The notes beneath the pieces were generated by a model. That model saw nothing but the letters and a program-made list of their open reading frames with translations. It was not told the DNA's origin and searched no databases. Both the position numbers and the translations under genes were made by a program. This document shows, one piece after another, positions 8,838 through 17,757 of a DNA stretch of 64,000 nucleotides (the stretch's first letter is position 1; each line of letters starts with the position of its first letter). The DNA is from Bacillota bacterium (GTDB lineage: Bacteria > Bacillota > Clostridia > Christensenellales > Christensenellaceae). The stretch is from positions 16,144 through 80,143 of the forward strand of contig JAEWMJ010000048.1 in NCBI GenBank assembly GCA_023393165.1, given 5' to 3'.

Positions 8838-9953
8838 TCAGGGATGCAGTTTGAAATATTCCTCCATCATCTGTTCGGGTACAGCCGGTTTGGCGGTTCT
8901 GCACGCTTCGCGCAAGCTTTTTAAAAAGGCCTCCCGGCTTTCCTTGCCGCTTTTCAAGCCCTTTTGCCTAAGGAAATATTCGAGCGCGCTTGCACCTGAA
9001 AATTTGCCCAGCACAAACCTGTCCGCCGCCCCTGCGTCTTCGGGCGGGAACGCCTGGTATGTCCTTTTGTCCTTTAAAAGTCCGTCCACATGAATGCCGG
9101 ATTCATGAAAATAAACCTGGCTTCCGACGATCGCTTTTCCCTCGTACACCCGGCGGCGGGAGCACTCCTCCACCAGGCGCGAGACCTCCTGCAACTTTTG
9201 GGTACGCACGGCTACTCGGCTGCCCGCGATATGCTTTAACGCCATTACGAATTCTTCAAGGGGCGTATTTCCGGCGCGTTCCCCCAGCCCGTTGACAGTG
9301 CAGCTGACCACCTCCGCACCAGCCCGGCAGGCCGCAAAAGCGTTGGCGGTGGACATGCCGAAGTCATTGTGCCCATGGTAATCGATCGGCGCGCGGATAT
9401 GCCTTTTCAGCCTTTTTATCGCATCGTACGCGCTGAACGGTTCGTGCAGGCCCACCGTATCCGCATAACGCACCCGGACAGCCCCCGCGCGTATGGCGGC
9501 GCGGTAAAATTTGATCAGGAACTTTTCATCCGCCCGCGACGCGTCTTCCGCGCCCACCGAAACCGAAAGGCCCTTTGAGACGGCGTACTCCACCGTTTTC
9601 CGAACTGTTTGCAACACCCATTCCCTTGTTTGATTCAGCTTTTTTCGGATATGCAGGTCGGATACCGGAACGGCGATATGAACGTTTTTTGCGCCGCATT
9701 CCATGGACTTCTCTATGTCTCCCGTATGCATCCGGTTCCAGGCGAGTATCTGCGCACGGGTATTCAGGCCGAGGATCGCGGACACGCAATCCATTTCCGT
9801 TTTACCCATGGCGGGGATACCCGCTTCGATGATATCCACACCCAGCTCATCCAATTTCTTTGCTATGGCTCTTTTTTCTTTCAGCGTAAAGGAAACAAAC
9901 GGCGTTTGTTCTCCGTCGCGCAGCGTGGTATCCAGAATCAAAACCCTGTCCAT
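8838..9953 (-). CDS. nifV: Homocitrate synthase NifV
   Basis: Condenses acetyl-CoA and 2-oxoglutarate to homocitrate, the organic ligand of FeMo-co. A 371-residue DRE-TIM metallolyase: LDTTLRDGEQTPFVSF (residues 7-22) holds the R-D-x-E catalytic motif, YHGHNDFGMSTANAFAACRAG has the metal-binding His pair, and NGLGERAGNTPLEE is the second conserved block. It is a single full-length gene, unlike the split alpha/omega NifV of C. pasteurianum. Location after nifB and the ferredoxin supports NifV over isopropylmalate or citramalate synthase. Confidence 0.93.
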   Translation of the reverse strand: MDRVLILDTTLRDGEQTPFVSFTLKEKRAIAKKLDELGVDIIEAGIPAMGKTEMDCVSAILGLNTRAQILAWNRMHTGDIEKSMECGAKNVHIAVPVSDLHIRKKLNQTREWVLQTVRKTVEYAVSKGLSVSVGAEDASRADEKFLIKFYRAAIRAGAVRVRYADTVGLHEPFSAYDAIKRLKRHIRAPIDYHGHNDFGMSTANAFAACRAGAEVVSCTVNGLGERAGNTPLEEFVMALKHIAGSRVAVRTQKLQEVSRLVEECSRRRVYEGKAIVGSQVYFHESGIHVDGLLKDKRTYQAFPPEDAGAADRFVLGKFSGASALEYFLRQKGLKSGKESREAFLKSLREACRTAKPAVPEQMMEEYFKLHP

Positions 9954-9992
9954 AAGATAACTCCCTTTATGCCCATGTAAGGCAAGAGGCTG

Positions 9993-10298
9993 TCACAGTG
10001 CCAGCCTCGCCACAGTTTCGCCGTTTTCGAGAGCGTCGATGATCTCCTCCACGTCGTTCCCGCTCACTCCGCCGTACCAGACGCCCTCCGGGTAAATCAC
10101 AACGACCGGCCCCTGGCTGCACATGGAAAGGCAGCCCGTATTCGTGACCATTACCTCTGAGTCCAGTTCCCTGTCCGCTATTTCATCCAGGAATTTATTC
10201 ACCAGCTGCGCGGCGTCCTTTGAGATGCAAAAACCCTTCTGCTGGCCGTTTATCCTCGAACTGGAGCAAACGAAAATATGATGGCTCGGTTTATTCAT
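9993..10298 (-). CDS. Thioredoxin-like [2Fe-2S] ferredoxin, nif-associated
   Basis: 101-residue ferredoxin of the thioredoxin-fold [2Fe-2S] type. Cluster ligands are C11, C24, C56 and C60. The sequence (HHIFVC, GFC, SEVMV.NTGC, CSQGP, YPEGVWYG) follows C. pasteurianum 2FeFd closely as I remember it; the non-ligand Cys14 of that protein is Ser here. The C. pasteurianum protein is known to bind the MoFe protein, so a role in electron delivery or cofactor assembly for nitrogenase is likely. Its ATG overlaps the nifB stop by four bases (ATGA), giving translational coupling. Confidence 0.9.
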   Translation of the reverse strand: MNKPSHHIFVCSSSRINGQQKGFCISKDAAQLVNKFLDEIADRELDSEVMVTNTGCLSMCSQGPVVVIYPEGVWYGGVSGNDVEEIIDALENGETVARLAL

Positions 10299-11212
10299 AA
10301 TATCATCTCCTTGTTATTCTTTTTGACCGCCGGTTCAGCCCGGCAGCCCACATTGCGGAATTCCACCGAACGGTCCTCTGCCAGTGTGCCGATCGCATCC
10401 GCGCGGCACTGCATGCAGTGGTGCATCTGCCTCAAATGCTTTTCGCATTTTGTCCGGATTTCATACATTTCTCCCGGCGTCGACCGGGGAATATCCGCAA
10501 ATGGCGTTCCTTCCGTGGGTATCAAAGGCATAATGTTTGCGATATAGGCGCCTTTGTCACGCACGGTTTTCACGATTTCTTCCACATGCGTATCGTTCAC
10601 GCCCTTTATCATAACGATATTCACCTTGCAAATAACGCCGTTCCTGGAAAGAATACGCAAACCCTCCAGCTGATTTTGAATCAGCAGTTCCGCACCCTCT
10701 CTTCCGTTCAGCACCCCTCCTTCATATTGGATATCCCGGTAAACCAGTTGCCCGATTTCGGGATCCACCGCATTGATGGTTATTGTGACGTATCCGACGC
10801 CCAACGATATGATCTGAAATGCATATTTGGGAAGCAAAAGACCGTTGGTCGACAGGCAAAAATCGATTTCCGGGTCCTCCCGCCGGATCAGCTGTAGCGC
10901 TTCTTTTGTTTTCTCAAAATCGGCCAGAGCGTCTCCGGGGCCGGCGACGCCGACCACCATAAGGTTTCCGAGTTCTTCCCTGACCGCACGAAATTTGAAA
11001 AGGGCCTCCTCCGCTCCCAGCACCTGGCTGGTTACGCCCGGGCGGCTTTCATTCTGGCAATCGTATTTCCTGTTGCAGTAATTGCAGGCAATATTACATT
11101 TAGGCGCCACCGGGATATGCATGCGCGCGTACCTGAACGCGTTTGAATGAAAGCACGGATGCTTTTTTTCGCCTCTGTTGTTTTTGATTTTTAGATCGAC
11201 TATATTTGTCAT
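10295..11212 (-). CDS. nifB: FeMo-co biosynthesis radical SAM protein NifB
   Basis: Fuses two [4Fe-4S] clusters with a carbide from SAM to make NifB-co, the FeMo-co precursor. The 305-residue protein has the SAM motif CNIACNYCN, the upstream HPCFHSNAF ligand region, GVAGPGDALA, and the C-terminal HHCMQCRADAIG cluster motif. It is the short form without a C-terminal NifX domain; a separate NifX-like protein closes the operon. Followed by the overlapping ferredoxin gene. Confidence 0.95.
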   Translation of the reverse strand: MTNIVDLKIKNNRGEKKHPCFHSNAFRYARMHIPVAPKCNIACNYCNRKYDCQNESRPGVTSQVLGAEEALFKFRAVREELGNLMVVGVAGPGDALADFEKTKEALQLIRREDPEIDFCLSTNGLLLPKYAFQIISLGVGYVTITINAVDPEIGQLVYRDIQYEGGVLNGREGAELLIQNQLEGLRILSRNGVICKVNIVMIKGVNDTHVEEIVKTVRDKGAYIANIMPLIPTEGTPFADIPRSTPGEMYEIRTKCEKHLRQMHHCMQCRADAIGTLAEDRSVEFRNVGCRAEPAVKKNNKEMIL

Positions 11213-11257
11213 ATATCAAGACTCCTGTCTCCGCAAACCGGTATTTAAAAAACATTT

Positions 11258-12619
11258 CTATTTTTTGTAGTATTTTTTATACAGAGATTTTCTGTACGTG
11301 GATTGCTTTGCAGCCAGCAGCGTGTTGGTCATTTCATCCATCAGGTTCATGGAACCGACATAACCCACATATACTTTGCGCTGCATGCCTATCCTGTCGT
11401 GTACGGGAAAACCTGCGCGAATCAAAGGGATCCCGTAGTGTTCGGTCATAAAAGCGCCGTCCGAAGGTCCGACCAGCAGATTCGCGTTCCTGGTCCGTAT
11501 GATTTCTGCGATTTTTTGGTAATCGGTATCCGCCAGCACGGCAAATTCCTTTTTATACTCCTGAGCGAGCTTCTCTATTTCCGGAATTATTTTTTTATTT
11601 GCCGGCCCGGACGCGGCAACACAAGGTGACATGCCGTTTTCCAGACAAAGCGCGGTCACGCCGTATACCAGTTCGGGATCGCCGAATATGCCCACCCTTC
11701 CCTGCGCGTTGTACTTATGCGAATCGACCATTGCGTCCAGATACCGTCCCCGCTCGCGCCTTGTCTTTTCGGGTACGCTCTTGCCGGTGACCTCGCTTAA
11801 GGTATTGACCAGCTCATCCGTGTTTTTAAGGCCTATGGGCAGGGGCAGGCGGTACAGCGGGATGCCGAATTTTTGTTTCAGATACTCGCCCGGCGATATT
11901 TCGCCGTCCACAAGTTTGCCGATTTCGAGCGTCAGGACCGCTTTTCCCATTTCCTTCAGGTCGGATACCCTGGTTCCGCCGAAGGGAATCCTGGCGTATT
12001 TAGAGCAGTATTCCCCGTCCAGCGTTTCGGAAATATCCGGAAACAGCACGTACCGGACGCCGAACCTGCACAGAAGCTCCTTTATATGACGGATATCCCC
12101 CGGAGACATGCCGCCCACGATCACATTTATGCTTTTATTCCGGCCGCCTTCCACGGCAAAATGCTCTATCACCCTTCTGGCCGCAAGGTAATGCCCGGCA
12201 TATTGCGATCCGCCGTAACCCGGGGAAGATACCGTAACGCAGTCCAGTCCAATGGTTTTTTCTTCTTCCATGTATTCCCGGACGATCTGCTCCGTGTTTT
12301 CCCCGATGGTCTCGGCAAGGCAGGTGGTGGCTATGCCTATAACACGCGGCCTGTATTGCCGGATCACATTTCCGAGCGCTTTTTTTAAATTGGCGCTTCC
12401 GCCCATGACGGTCCCTTTTTCATTGAGGGATGAAGAGGCAATATCTATGGGCTCGTTGTAATGCGTGGCCATGTGCCTCCGGATATAGGTAGAGCAGCCC
12501 TGGGAACCGTGCATAAGCAGCATGCAGTTCTCTATGCCGCGGAATACGCCCGCCGCACCCATGGGCATGCACATGTTGCACGGATTAACGTTCAAGTTGA
12601 CAAAGTTTCGCTGGCTCAT
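11258..12619 (-). CDS. nifN: FeMo-co scaffold protein NifN
   Basis: Beta-like subunit of the NifEN scaffold on which NifB-co matures to FeMo-co. 453 residues, homologous to NifK. The N-terminal NVNPCNMCMPMGAAGVFRGIENCMLLMHGSQGC and later TTCLAETIGEN match the P-cluster-equivalent Cys positions that hold a [4Fe-4S] cluster with NifE. The coding region overlaps the end of nifE by 35 bases, strong evidence of coupling and of a stoichiometric complex. Order after nifE distinguishes it from the catalytic nifK. Confidence 0.93.
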   Translation of the reverse strand: MSQRNFVNLNVNPCNMCMPMGAAGVFRGIENCMLLMHGSQGCSTYIRRHMATHYNEPIDIASSSLNEKGTVMGGSANLKKALGNVIRQYRPRVIGIATTCLAETIGENTEQIVREYMEEEKTIGLDCVTVSSPGYGGSQYAGHYLAARRVIEHFAVEGGRNKSINVIVGGMSPGDIRHIKELLCRFGVRYVLFPDISETLDGEYCSKYARIPFGGTRVSDLKEMGKAVLTLEIGKLVDGEISPGEYLKQKFGIPLYRLPLPIGLKNTDELVNTLSEVTGKSVPEKTRRERGRYLDAMVDSHKYNAQGRVGIFGDPELVYGVTALCLENGMSPCVAASGPANKKIIPEIEKLAQEYKKEFAVLADTDYQKIAEIIRTRNANLLVGPSDGAFMTEHYGIPLIRAGFPVHDRIGMQRKVYVGYVGSMNLMDEMTNTLLAAKQSTYRKSLYKKYYKK

Positions 12620-13979
12620 GCCCTTCCCTCCAATTCTCTCTGATCAGCCGCCAAACCGGGCTGCCGACCGTATCGTATGTTTCCTGCGCAAAGTTCAGAG
12701 CGCCGTCAAACCCGGAAAGCGGGTGTTTGCGTTCATGGTTATGGTCTAAAAAAGCAACGCCCAGCTTGTAGGCAAGGGGCCTTTCCTTGACGCCTCCCAC
12801 CAGTATATCCGCTTCCTTTTCACGTATGAACGTTTCCAGTTCAAACGGATTGCTGTCGTCCAGTATCACCGTTCCCTCGTCGGTGATCTCCCGCAGGGTT
12901 TCGTACTCTTCCTCCCTGCCGGTCTGCGTTCCGACGATCACCGTTTTCACACCAAGGTCCGCAAACTGCCTGATCAGGGAGATGGCTTTGAAACCGCCTC
13001 CGACATAGATCGCCGCCTTTTTTCCGGCAAGACGTTCGCGGAAATACTTAAGACGTTTATCTGTTTCTTCCGTTTTGGTCCGGATCAATTCCTCCGCCTT
13101 GCGAATCACTTCCGCATTCCCGGTCATCCGCGCGATTTCCCTTAAGGACTTCGCAGTGTCCTCCACGCCGCAGAAACTGACCGAGATGAAAGGGAGCTTA
13201 AATTTTTCTTCCATTCTTCGCGCAAGATAATGCATGGATCCCGCGCACTGCACAATATTGAACTGCGCTTTCACGGCGTTTTTCAGGCTCTCGCAGGTGG
13301 CGTCCCCGGTTATGGCGGTTTGCATTTTTACGCCCATCTCCTTTAGGTAGCCTTTCACGATCCATTGCTCCGCGGCAAGATTGAAATCCCCCAGAAAATT
13401 GAGCCCCTGCCTTTTGGGAGGCAGTTTCGGATTCCCGATAAGGTCCAGGATCGCGTCGCACGCCGCGCGGTATCCGCTGGCTTTGTTTCCCGCGAAACCC
13501 GTAGAGCGCACCGGGATCACCCGCACGCCCGTCCTTTTCTGGGCGGCTTTGCATACGGCGTCGATATCGTCCCCGATCACGCCCACGACGCAGGTGGAAT
13601 ATACGAATATCACCGCGGGTTTATAGGTCCCGGCGATCTCGTCTATCGCAGCGGCCAGCTTTTTCTCGCCGCCGAATATGATGTCCTGTTCCCGCATATC
13701 CGTGCAAAAGCTGTTCCTGTATATTTCGGACCCGCTGGAGAGGCTTCCCCGGATGTCCCAGGTATAGCTGGAACATCCGATCGGGCCGTGGACAATGTGG
13801 TAAGCGTCGGTAATCGGGTTTAAAACCACCCGTGCGCCGCAGTATACGCACGCGCGCTGGCTGACCGACCCCGCCGCGCTGTCGCGTCCGCAGGTAATTT
13901 TCTGTTTTTTTCCCTTGGCGTTTAAAACAATTGAATTTTTCCGTTCGCTCAATATTTCCATTTCACCCGCACGGCTCAT
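12585..13979 (-). CDS. nifE: FeMo-co scaffold protein NifE
   Basis: Alpha-like subunit of the NifEN scaffold, 464 residues. RACVYCGARVVLNPITDAYHIVHGPIGCSSYTW contains the cluster Cys positions, STCVVGVIGDDI the third, and NIVQCAGSMHYLARRMEEKF matches the cofactor Cys region of NifD. It lacks the large insertion seen in NifD. Starts 24 bases after the nifK stop and overlaps nifN by 35 bases. Confidence 0.94.
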   Translation of the reverse strand: MSRAGEMEILSERKNSIVLNAKGKKQKITCGRDSAAGSVSQRACVYCGARVVLNPITDAYHIVHGPIGCSSYTWDIRGSLSSGSEIYRNSFCTDMREQDIIFGGEKKLAAAIDEIAGTYKPAVIFVYSTCVVGVIGDDIDAVCKAAQKRTGVRVIPVRSTGFAGNKASGYRAACDAILDLIGNPKLPPKRQGLNFLGDFNLAAEQWIVKGYLKEMGVKMQTAITGDATCESLKNAVKAQFNIVQCAGSMHYLARRMEEKFKLPFISVSFCGVEDTAKSLREIARMTGNAEVIRKAEELIRTKTEETDKRLKYFRERLAGKKAAIYVGGGFKAISLIRQFADLGVKTVIVGTQTGREEEYETLREITDEGTVILDDSNPFELETFIREKEADILVGGVKERPLAYKLGVAFLDHNHERKHPLSGFDGALNFAQETYDTVGSPVWRLIRENWREGHEPAKLCQLER

Positions 13980-14002
13980 AAGCAGTCCCCCGTTTCTTTA
14001 AA

Positions 14003-15361
14003 TTACATGACCAGTTCCAGATCCTCGTCCGCCGCTTCCATGTCCTGGCGTTCCAGCAGCGCGCCGCTTATTTTTTCGATCACCCGCATCGCGCCGGCGT
14101 ATCCGGTTATGGGCAGATAGGATTGCACGGAACGGTCCAGTATGGGGAATCCGATGCGCACCAGCGGGATATTCTCCGCCTTGGCAATGTATTTGCCGTA
14201 CGTGTTTCCGATGATCAAATCAACCGGCTCGTTCTTGATCCATTGATGCAGTTCCATCAGGTCCCCCGCCGCCTTGATCCTGGGCTGGATCCCGGCCGCG
14301 TCCGTCAGTTTCTTTATTTTCTTTATAAAATATTCGCCCGGCGTACCTGTCAGGAGATGCACCGGCTTCATGCCAAGGCTGAGGACGAACTGCGTCATGG
14401 CGATCACGATATCAGGGTCTCCAAAAATGGATACCTTTTTGCCGTGAAAATGGAAATGCGTATCCGTCATGATATCCACAAGCTGCCCGCGTTCCTCTTC
14501 CAGTTCGTAAGGCACGCTGTTTCCGGTCAGCCGGATCAGCTGCATGATATAATTGTCCGTTGCTTCGATCCCGATAGGCGTCTGCAATATATAGGGCGCG
14601 ACGCCGCATTTCTTTTCCAGCGCGTAGGCGCCTTCGGAAGACGCAAACCGGCCCAACGCAACGGTCGCTTTCGCGTTCCCCGCGCGCATGATATCCGCGA
14701 TCCGCGCGCCTCCTTTCGGATACATCTCGTGCCTGCCGGTATTAGGCGCGTCCACTACGCCGCTGGTATCCGGAAACATCACAAAGCTGACGCCCATGAG
14801 TTTTGCGATCCGCTTTATTTCCCGCATATCTGCGGGTTCCACAAATCCGGGGATGATATTGATAAAATCGCCTTCCCCGCCGCCTTCCGCCAGATAATTC
14901 ACCATTGCGCGCACCATGTTGGAAAAACCGGTGATATGCGAACCCACATAGCTGGGCGTGTTGGCATGGATCACATATTTTCCTTCGGGTATCTCCATTT
15001 CGCGTATGATCGAACCGATATCGTCGCCGATCGTTTCGGAAAGGCAGGTGGTATTGATCGCAATGATATCCGGATTATAGATCGAAAACACGTTTTTGAC
15101 GGATTGCTCCAGATTGGACCGTCCGCCGAATACCGCAGTGCCTTCCGTAAAGGAACTGGTGGACGCCATGATTGGATCACGGAAATGCCGGGTCAGATGC
15201 ATGCGGTGGTAGGAACAGCAGCCCTGCGACCCGTGGCTGTGCGGCAGACAGCCGTGGATTCCAAGCGCCGCATACATGGCCCCGATGGGCTGGCACGTTT
15301 TTGCAGGATTCACAACCAGCGCCTTTCGATTGCTTATTTCTTTGGGTGTATGATTCAACAT
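14003..15361 (-). CDS. nifK: Nitrogenase MoFe protein beta subunit NifK
   Basis: Beta subunit of dinitrogenase, contributing half of the P-cluster. P-cluster Cys residues are in VNPAKTCQPIGAMYAALG, HGSQGCCSYHRMHL and NTTCLSETIGDD. At 452 residues it lacks the roughly 50-residue N-terminal extension of Azotobacter NifK, as in C. pasteurianum. Three bases separate it from nifD, indicating tight coupling. A long reading frame on the opposite strand (14123-15487) is a codon-bias shadow. Confidence 0.96.
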   Translation of the reverse strand: MLNHTPKEISNRKALVVNPAKTCQPIGAMYAALGIHGCLPHSHGSQGCCSYHRMHLTRHFRDPIMASTSSFTEGTAVFGGRSNLEQSVKNVFSIYNPDIIAINTTCLSETIGDDIGSIIREMEIPEGKYVIHANTPSYVGSHITGFSNMVRAMVNYLAEGGGEGDFINIIPGFVEPADMREIKRIAKLMGVSFVMFPDTSGVVDAPNTGRHEMYPKGGARIADIMRAGNAKATVALGRFASSEGAYALEKKCGVAPYILQTPIGIEATDNYIMQLIRLTGNSVPYELEEERGQLVDIMTDTHFHFHGKKVSIFGDPDIVIAMTQFVLSLGMKPVHLLTGTPGEYFIKKIKKLTDAAGIQPRIKAAGDLMELHQWIKNEPVDLIIGNTYGKYIAKAENIPLVRIGFPILDRSVQSYLPITGYAGAMRVIEKISGALLERQDMEAADEDLELVM

Positions 15362-15364
15362 TTT

Positions 15365-16978
15365 TCAGTCCTCCGCAATATCTGTAATTTGATCGACCAG
15401 CGCGCCGTCCAGTACGGGCGCGCTCTTCCAGGGCGGAACGATATATCCCCAGGTGGGCGTAAACATTCCCGCTATGATGTCGTTTGAGAAATTCACCGCG
15501 CCCTTGAATCCGGCGTATGGGCCGCCGTAATCGTAGGAATGCAGCTGTTTGGAAAAAACGCCCATCTTCTGCACCACATATTTATCTTTGATGCCCGAAC
15601 AGAATATATCGGGTTTTACAGCTTTAATGAATTCCTCGGTTTCAAAATGGTTGAGATCGTCTATCACGACCGTTCCGTCCCCCATGCTTTTCATCAGGCC
15701 TTCATAATTGTCCAGCGGCATGATTTTTTTGAGCTGCTCCATCCGTTCTTCGGAAACGCGGATCTTATAGAGTTTCTCGTCCTTTTCGATGTTGAGTTCC
15801 TCTATGTTTTTGCTGTCCGCATCCGGTTTTAAGAAGGGAAGCACTTCCCTGCCCTCATAATCGTCGCGGTGTCCGAATTCGTAACCCGCAAGCAGCGTTT
15901 CCATGCCCAGGTCACGAAAGAGGCTCTGGTAATGGTGCGCCCGGGACCCGCCCACAAATATCATGGCTTTTCTGCCTTCGCAGATCTCTTTATATTTTTG
16001 CATCGGTTCCCGAATCTCTTCGAGTTCCTCGGCAATCACCTGTTCGGTGCGTATTTTCAGGCCTTCGTCGTCAAAATACTCGGCCATATTCCGGAGCGAT
16101 TCTATGGTGGCGTCTATTCCGATGAAGTTCACCTTAAGCCAGGGCAGACCGTATTTTTCTTCCAGCATGTTGGCGATATAGTTGATGGAGCGGTGGCACT
16201 GCACCAGATTCAGATCCGCGGTATGCGCGTTGGACAACGCTTCGTAGCTGCCGTTTCCGGTCATTACGGATACGATATGGTAGCCGATCTTTTTTAAAAC
16301 CCGCGAAATCTCCCATTCGTCGCCGCCGATGTTGTATTCGCCCAGCACGTTGACAGCAAATTTTTTTGGTTCCGCATTTCCCTTGCCGATCACGTCCTGC
16401 ATGAGTTTGTTGTTTGCGATATGGTGCCCGGCCGACTGGCTGACGCCCTTATACCCTTCGCAGTTAAACGCCAGTACCGGAACGCCGAATTCCTTTTTCG
16501 CCCATTCCGCTACAGCGTTGATATCGTCTCCGATCAGGCCTACAGGGCAGGTCGCGGAAATGGTGATCGCGCGCGGATGGAAAATTTCGACCGCTTCGGT
16601 CACAGCCTCGCGCAGTCTCTTTTCTCCCCCGAACACAATGTCACTTTCCTGCATATCGGTGGAGAACGCATAGTTCAAAAAGTTCTGGCCGCCTTCGTCG
16701 GCCCTGGCCTTGTTCCTGCGCGTGCCCCAGGCGTAATAGGAGCAGCCGATGGGGCCGTGCACGATATGCACCATGTCTTTGAGCGGGCCCAGTACCACGC
16801 CCTTGCAGCCGGCGTAGCAGCAGCCGCGGTTGGTGATGATACCCGGAACGGTGCGCGTGTTGGCCGCTATCTCCTGGTTTTCCTGCTCACGGCGCAGAAC
16901 GATATGCTGTTTTCTGTTTTTGCGCACCTTGGCGGGGTAAGAATCCAGTATTTTATCTATGAGTTTTTCATTCAACAT
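15365..16978 (-). CDS. nifD: Nitrogenase MoFe protein alpha subunit NifD
   Basis: Catalytic subunit that binds FeMo-co. 537 residues. P-cluster ligands C53 (RGCCYAGCKGV), C79 (GPIGC) and C144 (TCPVGLIGDD); FeMo-co ligands C261 (LVQCHRS) and H480 (LHSYDYGGPY); the substrate-pocket Gln-Ser-x-Gly-His-His is at 181-186. An insertion of about 50 residues near 385-440 (KNIEELNIEKDEKLYKI...) is the C. pasteurianum-type feature. All residues expected of Mo nitrogenase are present and no anfG/vnfG delta subunit occurs, so the Fe-only and V forms are unlikely. Confidence 0.96.
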   Translation of the reverse strand: MLNEKLIDKILDSYPAKVRKNRKQHIVLRREQENQEIAANTRTVPGIITNRGCCYAGCKGVVLGPLKDMVHIVHGPIGCSYYAWGTRRNKARADEGGQNFLNYAFSTDMQESDIVFGGEKRLREAVTEAVEIFHPRAITISATCPVGLIGDDINAVAEWAKKEFGVPVLAFNCEGYKGVSQSAGHHIANNKLMQDVIGKGNAEPKKFAVNVLGEYNIGGDEWEISRVLKKIGYHIVSVMTGNGSYEALSNAHTADLNLVQCHRSINYIANMLEEKYGLPWLKVNFIGIDATIESLRNMAEYFDDEGLKIRTEQVIAEELEEIREPMQKYKEICEGRKAMIFVGGSRAHHYQSLFRDLGMETLLAGYEFGHRDDYEGREVLPFLKPDADSKNIEELNIEKDEKLYKIRVSEERMEQLKKIMPLDNYEGLMKSMGDGTVVIDDLNHFETEEFIKAVKPDIFCSGIKDKYVVQKMGVFSKQLHSYDYGGPYAGFKGAVNFSNDIIAGMFTPTWGYIVPPWKSAPVLDGALVDQITDIAED

Positions 16979-16991
16979 TTTGCTTCCCTCC

Positions 16992-17375
16992 TTACAGTGC
17001 GGCTTCGTTTAATTCGCCGGTACGGACGCGAACTACTTTTTCTATGGGACATACGAATATTTTGCCGTCCCCCGCGCATTTCGTCTGGTTTTGTTCGATA
17101 ATGATTTTTACGACTTCGCCGACTTCCTCGTCCCTCACAACCAGCATGAGCTGCCTTTTGGGTACGAGCCGGTGGCCTTCGGATATGCCCTCCGCGATTT
17201 GGGGAGAAGCGATCTCCGTTCCGTTCAGCAGATTGTTTATGAGTTCGTAATCCACCTTTTTTTTGCCCCGCCCCAGCACCTTGCGGCAGGTCACCGCAGG
17301 GAAACCGGCCAGGGAAAGAGCCTGTTTGGTTGCGTTGATCTTGTTCATGCGAATGATTGCAATAATCTGTTTCAT
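16992..17375 (-). CDS. nifI2: PII-family nitrogenase regulator NifI2
   Basis: GlnB/PII-like protein of 127 residues. It shows the NifI2-type T-loop region KVLGRGKKKVDYELINNLLNG followed by the longer GHRLVPKRQLMLVVRDEEVGEVV, and DGKIFVCPIEKVVRVRTGE near the C-terminus. In methanogens NifI1 and NifI2 form a complex that binds dinitrogenase and shuts it off when 2-oxoglutarate falls after ammonium addition. Position between nifI1 and nifD is the canonical one. No nifA is present, so post-translational control is probably important. Confidence 0.92.
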   Translation of the reverse strand: MKQIIAIIRMNKINATKQALSLAGFPAVTCRKVLGRGKKKVDYELINNLLNGTEIASPQIAEGISEGHRLVPKRQLMLVVRDEEVGEVVKIIIEQNQTKCAGDGKIFVCPIEKVVRVRTGELNEAAL

Positions 17376-17390
17376 ATGAGCTTCCTTTCT

Positions 17391-17717
17391 TTACAGCACG
17401 CTTTCCCCGCTGCTGACGGTATAGGTTTTCTCAACGGGAGAGACGAATATCTTGCCGTCGCCGAACGCGCCGGCTTCCCCTGTTCTTGATTTTTTCAGGA
17501 TTATTTTAATGATTTCGTCCACATTTTCATCTTCCGCCACGATCATCAGAAGCTCTTTTGAGATCTCTTCGTAAAAAACGTCTCCGACTTTTACGCCGCG
17601 CTGCTTGCCGCGTCCGGCCACGTCCATTTTTGTTACCGCCGGGAAACCCGCGTCGGCAAGTTCGGTCAGTATATCCGAAGATCTCTCGGGTCTTACAATT
17701 GCTTGAATCATTTTCAT
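17391..17717 (-). CDS. nifI1: PII-family nitrogenase regulator NifI1
   Basis: GlnB/PII-like protein of 108 residues with the NifI1-type loop DVAGRGKQRGVKVGDVFYEEISKELL and C-terminal DGKIFVSPVEKTYTVSSGE. The start at 17717 (MKMIQAIVRPE) follows GGGGG by about ten bases; the longer frame to 17753 would run into the nifH stop. Partner of NifI2 in ammonium switch-off of nitrogenase activity. Lies 40 bases after nifH. Confidence 0.92.
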   Translation of the reverse strand: MKMIQAIVRPERSSDILTELADAGFPAVTKMDVAGRGKQRGVKVGDVFYEEISKELLMIVAEDENVDEIIKIILKKSRTGEAGAFGDGKIFVSPVEKTYTVSSGESVL

Positions 17718-17757
17718 TTTTTTTATCCCCCAATCAAAAATTCTAAAGTTCATAAGG

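Noticed and set aside
14123..15487. 454-codon open frame opposite nifK
   Set aside because: Runs antisense to a clearly conserved nifK/nifD junction, has no ribosome site or family motif, and is explained by codon bias of the real genes.
15365..16978. Vanadium or iron-only nitrogenase, or a nitrogenase-like (Nfl) system
   Set aside because: No delta-subunit gene; NifD keeps all P-cluster and FeMo-co ligands, and nifE, nifN, nifB and nifV are all present.
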